From an uncultured Ignatzschineria sp. (GTDB lineage: Bacteria; Pseudomonadota; Gammaproteobacteria; Cardiobacteriales; Wohlfahrtiimonadaceae): a stretch of 46,854 nucleotides of DNA. The stretch spans positions 1-46,854 of the forward strand of contig CANRON010000003.1 of NCBI GenBank assembly GCA_947632245.1. Direction: 5' to 3'. Shown here piece after piece: positions 35,051 through 42,277 of the stretch. A model generated the notes under the pieces. It worked only from the letters and a program-made list of their open reading frames with translations. It had not been told where the DNA came from and did no database searches. The translations under genes and the position numbers were made by a program. Within the stretch, counting starts at the first letter, position 1. Each line of letters opens with the position of its first letter.

Positions 35051-35108
35051 GGGAACTGTTTTACGGCTTACCAAAACAACTCAAATATGAAGGCGTAAAA
35101 CAGTGCCC
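35051..35108 (-). promoter_or_regulatory. Leader hairpin of pnp, probable RNase III processing site
   Basis: Arms 35051-35069 and 35090-35108 pair at 17 of 19 positions around a 20-base loop, and weaker pairing extends on both sides. In E. coli an equivalent hairpin between rpsO and pnp is cut by RNase III and then controlled by PNPase itself. Transfer of that role here is by position and shape. Confidence 0.6.
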
Positions 35109-35137
35109 CTACAGATAACTCTATTTAAAGAAGGTAT

Positions 35138-35163
35138 AAAAAACCCTCGCATAAATGCGAGGG
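35138..35163 (-). terminator. Intrinsic terminator after rpsO
   Basis: Minus-strand stem CCCTCGCA / TGCGAGGG with a 4-base loop and six Ts. It separates rpsO from the pnp leader, so pnp is reached by read-through or from its own promoter. Confidence 0.9.
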
Positions 35164-35242
35164 CTCAATTCTACAGATAAATTACGCCCTGCACAGGTGA
35201 ATTGTGCTGAGCATTATCTACGAAAAATTGCATCTTTATCAA

Positions 35243-35509
35243 TTAACGACGTAATGATAAACGATCAATAAGATCTTGGTAACGACCTAAATCTCTTGAT
35301 TTCAAATACGTAAGCAATTTACGACGCTTGTTTACCATTTGTAAAAGACCACGACGTGAATGGTGATCTTTTTTATTTTCAGCAAAATGTGCTTGAAGCG
35401 CATTGATGTTGAAAGTTAAAAGTGCAACTTGCACCTCTGGTGAACCTGTGTCGTTTACGCCACGACCGAAATCTTTAACGATCTCTGCTGTTTTTTCTAC
35501 TGTTAACAT
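35243..35509 (-). CDS. rpsO: 30S ribosomal protein S15
   Basis: An 88-residue S15, the normal bacterial length (E. coli 89). It binds the central domain of 16S rRNA and helps form bridge B4. The signature is visible as [16 protein letters not shown] near residue 21, [29 protein letters not shown] (key HHSRRGL and RRK.L.YL) near residue 37, and [10 protein letters not shown] at the end. GGAG lies 8 bases before the ATG. A good promoter (35568-35596) gives a leader of about 50 bases, where S15 may control its own translation as in E. coli. Confidence 0.98.
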   Translation of the reverse strand: MLTVEKTAEIVKDFGRGVNDTGSPEVQVALLTFNINALQAHFAENKKDHHSRRGLLQMVNKRRKLLTYLKSRDLGRYQDLIDRLSLRR

Positions 35510-35567
35510 GTTTAAAACTCCAAAATATTATAAAAGTGCCAATGGCGATGACAGCATTTAAGGCAGC

Positions 35568-35596
35568 ATTATAGTATGCATCCCCTAAAACACCAA
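35568..35596 (-). promoter_or_regulatory. Sigma70-type promoter of rpsO
   Basis: Minus strand TTGGTG (35591-35596), 17-base spacer, TATAAT (35568-35573). Transcription would start near 35561. Confidence 0.65.
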
Positions 35597-35666
35597 GTAA
35601 ATTAATGGAAGAATTTTAGGGAGGTGCTACCTAAGCTAGCGACACCTTTTAAGCGAACTCTCGCAA

Positions 35667-36200
35667 CTACCATTCCCATCGAATATTATCGCCAACTTTC
35701 AAACCTCGGCGCTGCGCTTCACCCCCATTAAGCTCTAAAACATATTGGGCCGGCGAGGCAGAAGGGTAGGACGGGCAATTTTTAACTTTGCACGGTTTGG
35801 CCGTCACGATATGTACAACCTCACCATTATTATCGATATAGATAATATCAAGCGGAATCAGTGTGTTTTTCATCCAAAATGCCAATGGCCTCATTTCAGG
35901 AAACATAAAAAGCATACCGCGATCCTCAGGCATCTCTTCTCGAAACATCAGTCCTTGTGCTTGCGAGGTACTATCAAGCGCTAATTCAACAAGCACAGTC
36001 TCTCCCAAAATTTTCATCTCACCTTCTTTAAGACCAGATACGGGTGACAATCCAAAACTCGGTTTTATAATTCCCTGCTTTTCTTGCTGAAATTGTACTA
36101 AATCTGTATTCGAAACGGTTTGAGACTGCCCTATCGCTGAGCCGATCATGCCAAACAACCCCATTATCATTACAACAATACTTAACTTTATCCGACTCAT
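35667..36200 (-). CDS. DUF192 family secreted protein
   Basis: A 177-residue protein with an N-terminal signal peptide (about residues 1-24, ending near GSAIGQ) and a DUF192 domain in the C-terminal about 115 residues. The DUF192 pattern is clear: GLMFREEMPEDRGMLFMFP, FWMKNTLIPLDIIYID and NNGEVVHI, ending YVLELNGGEAQRRGLKVGD. DUF192 proteins are small beta-rich proteins of unknown function, usually exported. It stands between rpsO and roxA in the same direction but with sizeable gaps, so it may be transcribed alone. Confidence 0.88.
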   Translation of the reverse strand: MSRIKLSIVVMIMGLFGMIGSAIGQSQTVSNTDLVQFQQEKQGIIKPSFGLSPVSGLKEGEMKILGETVLVELALDSTSQAQGLMFREEMPEDRGMLFMFPEMRPLAFWMKNTLIPLDIIYIDNNGEVVHIVTAKPCKVKNCPSYPSASPAQYVLELNGGEAQRRGLKVGDNIRWEW

Positions 36201-36249
36201 GTGTCTTATTCCTTATCTTAACGATTCACGGATGAGATTAGTTTGTAAG

Positions 36250-36290
36250 ATCAATATTCATCGAGCCTCTCATGATCAATGAATATTGAT
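36250..36290. repeat. 12-bp inverted repeat between roxA and the DUF192 gene
   Basis: Perfect arms ATCAATATTCAT (36250-36261) and ATGAATATTGAT (36279-36290) with a 17-base loop. No T-run follows on the minus strand, so it is either a weak terminator-like 3' end of roxA or part of the DUF192 leader. Confidence 0.4.
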
Positions 36291-36335
36291 ATCTACTCCC
36301 CATAAACTGATCGCGCCTTATTTCAAAACGATAGG

Positions 36336-37520
36336 TTACTCATCATCTTCTTCCATCATGATTATCCCATCATTGAGAATACCCACTAAAAACTGTAATG
36401 CTATCGCATTATCTAAGTAATCTTCTAAATCCTCATATTCCAAGAATTCAGAATTTATAACAACTTTAATCAAGTCACTATCATCATTCGGCAATGCATA
36501 GGACTTTCCCCCCGCAAAAAGATAATGCTGATCACCCATCGGTCGATGCATTAAAGATAAGCCGGGATGCACTTCAAGCGCCCCACCATCTTCTAAAAAT
36601 TCGATCAACTCATCGACTGAAACTTTCTCTTCAAGCAATTCAGGCGACTGGAACATCTTTGGTTCTGTCATAAATTCCGCAAACCACTTGGCAATCTCAT
36701 CACGATTTGTCGTAAGACCCGTCTCAATAATAGAGACAACTCGATCAATGGCATCATCGGTCAATTCACCTTTATTGCAGGCGTAGCACATATCGGGATC
36801 ACTATAACGCGCATCCTCCGCCATTTGATCAAACTTCATTTCAATAAAATCCCGAAATAACTCTTGATGTTTTGGTGCTCTAAAGCCCACAGACCACGTG
36901 ACGCTTCTACCAATATTCACGCCATAGTGACCAATTCTCGGGGGCAAGTAGAGCATATCTCCCGGCGCTACAACCCACTCTTCGTCGACGCTGAAATTTT
37001 CTATCAGGCGAATATCGACGCCCTTCATAAAGTCATCTTCTGAGACCGGTGCATAACTAATCTGCCACTTTTTTTGACCCATACCCTGAATCAAAAACAC
37101 ATCATAGTCATCCCAGTGAGCCCCGACACTTCCCCCATCCTCCCCTAGGCTTACCTGCAAGTCATCTAATCGCCAACTCGTGATAAAATCAAATGGAGCA
37201 AGCATTCCTTTAAGCTCGGGCAAATTTTTCTCCACATCATTGACAACAAGCATCCATTGCTTGTCTTTTAGCGAGGCGAAATCCTCCTCTGTCGCAGGAT
37301 TCATCTTTAATTGCCAAGGACGATCACCCCCTGACTCATAAATAAATCGTGAGGGGATAAATGATTCAAATGCGAGCCCTGCAATTTCATCTGCTGAAAT
37401 CGGATCTTCAAAATCAGGAAAGGCATTTTTTACAAATAGAGGCTTCTTCTGCCAATACTCAGATAAAAATTCTTCTGCAGTTAAACCGCCTAAAAAGGAA
37501 AGGGGAAGATCTTTAGCCAT
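36336..37520 (-). CDS. roxA: Ribosomal protein uL16 3-hydroxylase (JmjC, RoxA/YcfD type)
   Basis: A 2-oxoglutarate/Fe(II) oxygenase that hydroxylates an arginine of ribosomal protein L16 in E. coli. The iron triad is visible as H135 and D137 (GAHWDDYDVFLIQGMGQKKW) and H198 (PPRIGHYGVN). The N-terminal segment (FLSEYWQKKPLFVKNAF) is the family start, and the C-terminal half forms the dimer and winged-helix region. At 394 residues it is a little longer than YcfD (373), with an acidic C-terminus (MMEEDDE). It has its own -10 (37621-37626) after the spoT terminator. Confidence 0.92.
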   Translation of the reverse strand: MAKDLPLSFLGGLTAEEFLSEYWQKKPLFVKNAFPDFEDPISADEIAGLAFESFIPSRFIYESGGDRPWQLKMNPATEEDFASLKDKQWMLVVNDVEKNLPELKGMLAPFDFITSWRLDDLQVSLGEDGGSVGAHWDDYDVFLIQGMGQKKWQISYAPVSEDDFMKGVDIRLIENFSVDEEWVVAPGDMLYLPPRIGHYGVNIGRSVTWSVGFRAPKHQELFRDFIEMKFDQMAEDARYSDPDMCYACNKGELTDDAIDRVVSIIETGLTTNRDEIAKWFAEFMTEPKMFQSPELLEEKVSVDELIEFLEDGGALEVHPGLSLMHRPMGDQHYLFAGGKSYALPNDDSDLIKVVINSEFLEYEDLEDYLDNAIALQFLVGILNDGIIMMEEDDE

Positions 37521-37553
37521 GACTTATCTCTCTATAAAATGATAACAGCGTGA

Positions 37554-37649
37554 TTACGAGTGCTTCTTCGAAGCTGAGGAATCGCTTATTCTTGTAAATG
37601 AAGGGGTTTCACAGTTTAACATTATAGCGTCTTTCCCCCCTAGAAGCAT
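37554..37649 (-). CDS. Possible small ORF upstream of roxA
   Basis: A 31-codon frame beginning MLLGGKDAIMLNCETPS. AAGGAG (37659-37664) lies 9 bases before the ATG at 37649, and an in-frame ATG three codons earlier (37658) directly abuts that site. However, the frame runs across the putative TATAAT of roxA (37621-37626), so both cannot easily be used from one transcript. I do not recognise the product. It could be a leader peptide, a remnant or chance. Confidence 0.15.
   Translation of the reverse strand: MLLGGKDAIMLNCETPSFTRISDSSASKKHS
37621..37626 (-). promoter_or_regulatory. Putative -10 element of roxA
   Basis: Minus strand TATAAT in GCTATAATG, about 100 bases before the roxA start. The -35 is poor. 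Confidence 0.4.
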
Positions 37650-37719
37650 GATACTCATCTCCTTACCATCAAGTTTTTCAAAAGTCAGCGGCTAAACTTA
37701 AAGCAAATGCCTAACACAT

Positions 37720-37747
37720 AAAAAAGCCCCAGTTAAACGGGGCTTTT
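37720..37747 (-). terminator. Intrinsic terminator after spoT
   Basis: Minus-strand stem AAAAGCCCC / GGGGCTTTT with an 8-base loop and a T6 tail. It begins about 20 bases after the spoT stop. Confidence 0.92.
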
Positions 37748-37767
37748 CATATGTCTTATAGGCTTTG

Positions 37768-39948
37768 TTAACGCCTTGAAACTCGCTCAACCATCGGTAA
37801 CAATCTCAATTCTCGCATAATATCTGCAAGGTGCTTACGATCTTGCACATCTACCACAAAACGAATCCTCACAATCCCCTCACTAATAGGCTCTGAAGTA
37901 AACTCTCCGATATCGAGATTCATCTCCGTTATCTTCGCGCTGACAGAGGCAATCGCGCCTCGACGATCTTTTGCAAGAAGCGTTAATTGGACAGGAAAAT
38001 CGCCCTGCGCCTTCTTACTCCATGCTAAAGGAATCCATCGGTCTTCATTCTTTTTATATGCCTCAACGTTAGCGCAATCCACCTGATGAATCACCATACC
38101 GTGACGCTGGCTTAAGTAACCTATAATCGATTCGCCCGGCAATGGATAGCAACAGCGCCCTAAAGTGGTCTTCATCTTCTCGGCACCGATAATAATATCG
38201 CTTGAAATCTCAAGCCCATCCTCATCTTCATCAAGAGACTCATGCATTTCAACCTCAAGCCCCTGTTTGACTAGAAAACGATTGATGATGTAATGCATCG
38301 GATATTTACCGCGCCCAATGCCAGTTAAAAGCTCCTCTTTTGTCCCAAGGTCAATCTCCGCAAGGAGCATCTCATAATCACGCTCACTAAACTCATACAG
38401 ATCGACACCTTTATCTTCAAGCTCTGCCTCTAAAAGCGCTCGACCAATATTATAAGCAACTTCCCCAGACAACTTAGAAAGATGGCTTAAAATACTTGTT
38501 CTTGCCCGTGCACTCACCACATAGTCAAGCCATTTTGGCGAAGGTCTTAACCCTTGCTCTGTGATAATCTCCACCGTTTGACCATTATGAAGCGATTGAG
38601 AGAAATCCACTTCCTGCCCATCCACTATAATTGCCTTACAACGATTACCCACTTCTGTATGCACGGCATATGCAAAATCAATGCCGGTAGAGCCTTTGGG
38701 GAGTTCAATAATTCTACCCTTTGGCGTAAAGAGGTAGATCTCTTTCGGGAATAGATTCGCCTTCATCGCTTCCATAAATTCCTCAGAAGAGATCCCGCTA
38801 TCTTGTAGTTCCGTGACAGAGTCGAGCCACTTATTCGTACGCGCTAAGTTATGCTCTTGCCCTTCATAAGCATCCTTATAACGCCAATGTGCGGCTGCGC
38901 CAGCTTCGGCGATTACATGCATATCACGGGTGCGAATTTGTACTTCAACGGGCAAACCATTACGCCCAAAGACAATTGTATGCAAACTCTGATAACCATT
39001 GCCTTTTGGAATGGCGATGTAATCCTTAAAGCCCCCAATAATTGGCTTATAAAGCTGATGCACCATCCCCAATACGCGATAACATTCATCCACAGTCGAT
39101 ACAATCACTCGAATCGCAAAGACATCATAAACAAGCTCGATTTTCCGCTTTACCTTCAGTTTATTATAGATACTCCAAAGATGCTTTTTACGGGTGGAAA
39201 TTCGGGAAAGTATATTGCTACGAATCAAACGATCATGAATACTATCTTTGATGCGTGTCAGATTCTCACTCTCATTTTCATACTTACTTTCAATCGCCTT
39301 TGCAAGTACGGCATACCGCATAGGATAAATATTTTCAAAACAGAGGTTTTCAAGATAGACCTGCAGCACATACATCCCAAGTCTTGCAGCAATGGGGGCA
39401 TAGACTTCCAAGGTTTCATAGGCAATTCGGCGTTTCTTATACGCAGCAAGTGATCCTAATGTGCGCATATTATGCAGTCTATCTGCTAATTTCACCATGA
39501 TGATCCGAAGATCTTTGGTCATCGCCAAGATCATTTTTCGGAAGTTTTCAGCTTTCGCTTCTTCTTTCGATCTAAACTTCATTTTCGTAAGCTTAGTGAC
39601 ACCATCGACAATTTGCGCGACATCATCGCCAAATTCGTGAGCAATCTCATCATACCCAATCTCGGTATCTTCGATGACATCGTGTAATATCGCCCCTACG
39701 AGCGAGGCTTTATCGATCTGAACTTCACTTAGAATAAGTGCAACCGCAAGCGGATGAAAAATATAAGGTTCACCAGACGAGCGAAATTGTTCTTGATGCG
39801 CGAAAGCACCAAAAATACAGGCACGTTTTACCTCATTAACTTCTTCTTCCGTAAGATAGCGACCAACGATACGCAATAAACGATCGACTTTAATCTCAAA
39901 CTCTTTGCGCCAGGGAAGAAGATTTGGAGGAAGTTTATGACTCTCCAT
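37768..39948 (-). CDS. spoT: Bifunctional (p)ppGpp synthetase/hydrolase SpoT
   Basis: Long RSH enzyme that makes and degrades (p)ppGpp. I start at the ATG at 39948 (726 residues), with AAGG 7 bases upstream; a TTG at 39972 is in frame but overlaps nothing helpful. The hydrolase HD domain is intact (HQEQF, FHPLAVALIL and LHDVIEDT, HD at residues 89-90). The synthetase domain shows NGYQSLHT and VEVQIRTRDMHVIAEAGAAAHW. The motif that is normally RxKD reads GFKD (residues 306-309). TGS (FTPKGRIIELPKGST), the zinc-finger-like CC region (LGRCCYPLPGE) and a C-terminal ACT domain follow. It is downstream of gmk and rpoZ as in E. coli. Confidence 0.96.
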   Translation of the reverse strand: MESHKLPPNLLPWRKEFEIKVDRLLRIVGRYLTEEEVNEVKRACIFGAFAHQEQFRSSGEPYIFHPLAVALILSEVQIDKASLVGAILHDVIEDTEIGYDEIAHEFGDDVAQIVDGVTKLTKMKFRSKEEAKAENFRKMILAMTKDLRIIMVKLADRLHNMRTLGSLAAYKKRRIAYETLEVYAPIAARLGMYVLQVYLENLCFENIYPMRYAVLAKAIESKYENESENLTRIKDSIHDRLIRSNILSRISTRKKHLWSIYNKLKVKRKIELVYDVFAIRVIVSTVDECYRVLGMVHQLYKPIIGGFKDYIAIPKGNGYQSLHTIVFGRNGLPVEVQIRTRDMHVIAEAGAAAHWRYKDAYEGQEHNLARTNKWLDSVTELQDSGISSEEFMEAMKANLFPKEIYLFTPKGRIIELPKGSTGIDFAYAVHTEVGNRCKAIIVDGQEVDFSQSLHNGQTVEIITEQGLRPSPKWLDYVVSARARTSILSHLSKLSGEVAYNIGRALLEAELEDKGVDLYEFSERDYEMLLAEIDLGTKEELLTGIGRGKYPMHYIINRFLVKQGLEVEMHESLDEDEDGLEISSDIIIGAEKMKTTLGRCCYPLPGESIIGYLSQRHGMVIHQVDCANVEAYKKNEDRWIPLAWSKKAQGDFPVQLTLLAKDRRGAIASVSAKITEMNLDIGEFTSEPISEGIVRIRFVVDVQDRKHLADIMRELRLLPMVERVSRR

Positions 39949-40223
39949 CTCTACACCTTTCGAAATTTTCAACGCTAACAGTCCAACTGCTACTATCCGT
40001 TGCTATAAATGAATCAATACTACCTTCACTGATAATTGTCTCTATTACACTTTCAGCAGGACAACTCTCAAACACAAACGCCTATTCCTTACACTCATCG
40101 CAGTGAAACGATCGTATATTAAGAATAAGCGTTTTAAAGATAGCTAACTTTAAAGATACAACTATATCTATATCAGAAATAACATATATCCTACTAGTAC
40201 TATAATGATTTAAAGCTTGGGAA

Positions 40224-40454
40224 TTAGAACTCTGAAGTGAATTCTAACTCTTTTGCATTAATTTCCTCTGGTGAAATCACACCTTTTGCAATCTCACGAA
40301 GTGCAATCACCGGCGATTTAGATGCGCGACTTGTACGCGCAACTGTTGGCTCCGCGCCACGCTCGAGCTGTCTTGCTCTTTTTGCTGCAACTGCAACTAA
40401 CTGAAAACGGTTATCTACTTTCTCTAAACAATCTTGAACAGTTACACGCGCCAT
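40224..40454 (-). CDS. rpoZ: RNA polymerase omega subunit
   Basis: The 76-residue omega subunit, which helps assemble the beta' subunit and forms part of ppGpp site 1. It begins [20 protein letters not shown], the family start, with [11 protein letters not shown] and [11 protein letters not shown] following. It is shorter than the E. coli protein (91) by losing part of the C-terminal tail. AGGGG lies upstream of the ATG. It precedes spoT by about 275 bases. Confidence 0.96.
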   Translation of the reverse strand: MARVTVQDCLEKVDNRFQLVAVAAKRARQLERGAEPTVARTSRASKSPVIALREIAKGVISPEEINAKELEFTSEF

Positions 40455-40537
40455 AATAATTTACCCCTAAAAACTATGAATATTCATAAATAGATGAATA
40501 TTTTACAATATGAAATGTATGGAAATATGTGAAATAT

Positions 40538-40566
40538 GTCATAAATACGCGATATCGCTATTTCAA
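40538..40566 (-). promoter_or_regulatory. Putative rpoZ promoter with a palindromic spacer
   Basis: Minus strand TTGAAA (40561-40566), 17-base spacer, TATGAC (40538-40543). The spacer contains the perfect 10-bp palindrome GCGATATCGC (40549-40558). Confidence 0.45.
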
Positions 40567-40650
40567 CACCCTAAGAACAACGCCCTAGATAATCAATCTT
40601 CACAATCTACGATCTATATTCTTAATAAAGTGAACTAGTATACCGCTAAA

Positions 40651-41310
40651 TCACTTTGAAACTTCAAATTTTTCATCTAAAAGTTCTGCCAACAACACGC
40701 TGTTTTTGGCCTGTTGATAGCGAGTTCGTAATCGATTTGCTCTAAAAATTTCACTTAAATCCTGTAATGCTTGCTCAAATTTATCATTGATCACGACATA
40801 GTCAAACTTATCGTAGTGACGAATCTGATTTTGTGCATCCTCCATGCGTTTTTGCACAACAGAAGCATCATCTTGCTGACGTGCAGATAACCGCTCATTT
40901 AATGATTCAATCGAGGGCGGGATAATAAAAACAAGCTCTGCTTCCGGCATTATTTTCTTAACAGCATCCGCACCTTGCCAATCGATCACAAGGACAACGT
41001 CCTTCCCTGTTTGTGTATGCTTTTTAACCTCAGAAAGCGATGTTCCGTAGATATTCCCAAAAACTTCCGCATGCTCTAAGAATTCACCGCGTCCGATTTT
41101 CTCTTTAAACTGCGCATGGTTTGTGAAGTAATAATCCACACCATCAACCTCACCTTCCCTCGGCGCACGTGTTGTATGCGTGACTGCTCGCGTGACGCAA
41201 GGATCCTGCGCCATGAGCGCTTCAACTAATGTTGTTTTTCCGCCACCAGAAGGAGCAGAGATGACATAAACACGCCCATCACCTAGTGATTTTTTACCCG
41301 TATACTGCAT
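40651..41310 (-). CDS. gmk: Guanylate kinase
   Basis: Phosphorylates GMP to GDP with ATP. The P-loop SAPSGGGKTTL is at residues 18-28. The GMP-binding region shows THTTRAPREGEVDGVDYYF and EFLEHAEVFGNIYGTS; VLVIDWQGADAVKK follows near residue 107. At 219 residues it is a little longer than E. coli Gmk (207), mostly through the N-terminal ten residues and a C-terminal tail. It heads the gmk-rpoZ-spoT cluster, a conserved link of guanine nucleotide supply with the stringent response. Confidence 0.97.
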   Translation of the reverse strand: MQYTGKKSLGDGRVYVISAPSGGGKTTLVEALMAQDPCVTRAVTHTTRAPREGEVDGVDYYFTNHAQFKEKIGRGEFLEHAEVFGNIYGTSLSEVKKHTQTGKDVVLVIDWQGADAVKKIMPEAELVFIIPPSIESLNERLSARQQDDASVVQKRMEDAQNQIRHYDKFDYVVINDKFEQALQDLSEIFRANRLRTRYQQAKNSVLLAELLDEKFEVSK

Positions 41311-41361
41311 ATAACTAACTCTTATCCCTATATACTTGTCATTCTACATCAAGGCTTTTTC

Positions 41362-41389
41362 TTGAAGGATTATCCAACTAGTATATAAT
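41362..41389 (+). promoter_or_regulatory. Sigma70-type promoter of the IalB-family gene
   Basis: TTGAAG (41362-41367), 16-base spacer, TATAAT (41384-41389). Transcription would start near 41396 and give a leader of about 83 bases. Confidence 0.7.
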
Positions 41390-41406
41390 AAACCACTTGT
41401 AATGTT

Positions 41407-41445
41407 ATTCTATTTATCAAAAAGCATTCGAAAAATAGAATGCTT
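41407..41445 (+). promoter_or_regulatory. Leader with two mutually exclusive hairpins before the IalB-family gene
   Basis: Pair A: ATTCTATTT (41407-41415) with AAATAGAAT (41433-41441), perfect 9 bp. Pair B: AAGCATTC (41422-41429) with GAATGCTT (41438-41445), perfect 8 bp. The right arms share 41438-41441, so only one can form fully. Neither sequesters the ribosome binding site (GGAGT at about 41462) directly. Confidence 0.45.
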
Positions 41446-41478
41446 ACGTTCCTAATTCATTCGGAGTAAAGCCCAATC

Positions 41479-42063
41479 ATGTTGAAAAAATTACTATTAA
41501 GCGCAAGTGTTGCTCTCCTTTTAGGCGGCGTAGCAGCAGCTCAAAATCAAACTGAAGTTGTATACCTGAAACAGCACGGCGACTGGAAAGTTGAATGTTT
41601 ACAAGACGAGTCCCCTGAGGGCACTTTTGAAAACTGCTTAATGTCTACAACGGGCGATATTGAACTCACTAACCCAGAAGACAAAACACAAAAGCAAAAA
41701 ATTAAAGCTCTAAGAGCATCGGTTGTTTATATCGATGATAATCCTACGCTTATTTTCAGTGCACTTCCAGGCGCGCTTTTAATTCCGGGTCTTGAATTAA
41801 AGATTGATGGGAAACAACTTGAAATTGATGGCACTAAAGTCACAGGCTTAAGCTTTGAACGTTGCTTACCTGATGGTTGTATCACAGGCCTTCCTATCAA
41901 TGACCCAAAAGTACTGGCGACATTAAAAGGCTCATCAAAATTAAACGTGAGCTACACACATGACTTCTTAGGTCCTGAAGCGAATAACGTTAAAATTGAT
42001 CTCTCAATGAAAGGCTTCACAAACTCATTAGAAGATTTATCAAAACATTCAGAAGCACAATAA
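41479..42063 (+). CDS. Invasion-associated locus B (IalB) family protein
   Basis: A 194-residue exported protein with a clean signal peptide (residues 1-21, ending VAAAQ). The mature domain matches the IalB family: HGDWKVECLQDE at its start, a central ALRASVVYIDDNPTLIFSALPGALLIPGLEL (key PLG/PGALL.PGL) and a disulfide-like pair in FERCLPDGCITGLPI. The name comes from Bartonella; most members are in free-living bacteria and have no shown link to invasion. It is likely periplasmic. It has its own promoter, a structured leader and a terminator, so it is a single-gene unit divergent from gmk. Confidence 0.85.
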   Translation: MLKKLLLSASVALLLGGVAAAQNQTEVVYLKQHGDWKVECLQDESPEGTFENCLMSTTGDIELTNPEDKTQKQKIKALRASVVYIDDNPTLIFSALPGALLIPGLELKIDGKQLEIDGTKVTGLSFERCLPDGCITGLPINDPKVLATLKGSSKLNVSYTHDFLGPEANNVKIDLSMKGFTNSLEDLSKHSEAQ

Positions 42064-42095
42064 GTATTTTCGAAAGAAACTCCAGAAAATATACT

Positions 42096-42130
42096 AAAAA
42101 AGGGATCAACATTGGTTAGATCCCTTTTTT
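42096..42130 (+). terminator. Intrinsic terminator after the IalB-family gene
   Basis: Stem AAAAAAGGGATC / GATCCCTTTTTT with an 11-base loop. The loop contains the putative -35 of the next gene. Confidence 0.92.
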
Positions 42131-42140
42131 AGATTATAAT
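42112..42140 (+). promoter_or_regulatory. Putative mnmG promoter nested in the terminator
   Basis: TTGGTT (42112-42117), 17-base spacer, TATAAT (42135-42140). Transcription would start near 42147 and leave a leader of about 130 bases before mnmG. Confidence 0.5.
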
Positions 42141-42277
42141 TATACTCAAAACATGCGTATTTGCATGAGATTAATATAGGTCTGATCGACTGCTTTCTAC
42201 ACGATATCCTAATTAATATTCTTCAATGCATTCACGCTTCTCTACTCATCACCTTTGGATTTAAGCTGCTCTATCTT

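Noticed and set aside
38851-39453. A 200-codon plus-strand frame inside spoT
   Set aside because: It is an antisense shadow of the well-conserved spoT coding sequence; it has no family match that I can see and no start signals.
40500-40545. A GAAATATG-like near-repeat of about 10 bases upstream of rpoZ
   Set aside because: Only about three loose copies; it looks like AT-rich low complexity, not an array.
42161-42277. A 39-codon N-terminal extension of MnmG
   Set aside because: It starts with TTG, is unlike the family, and spans the region that is better explained as the mnmG leader.
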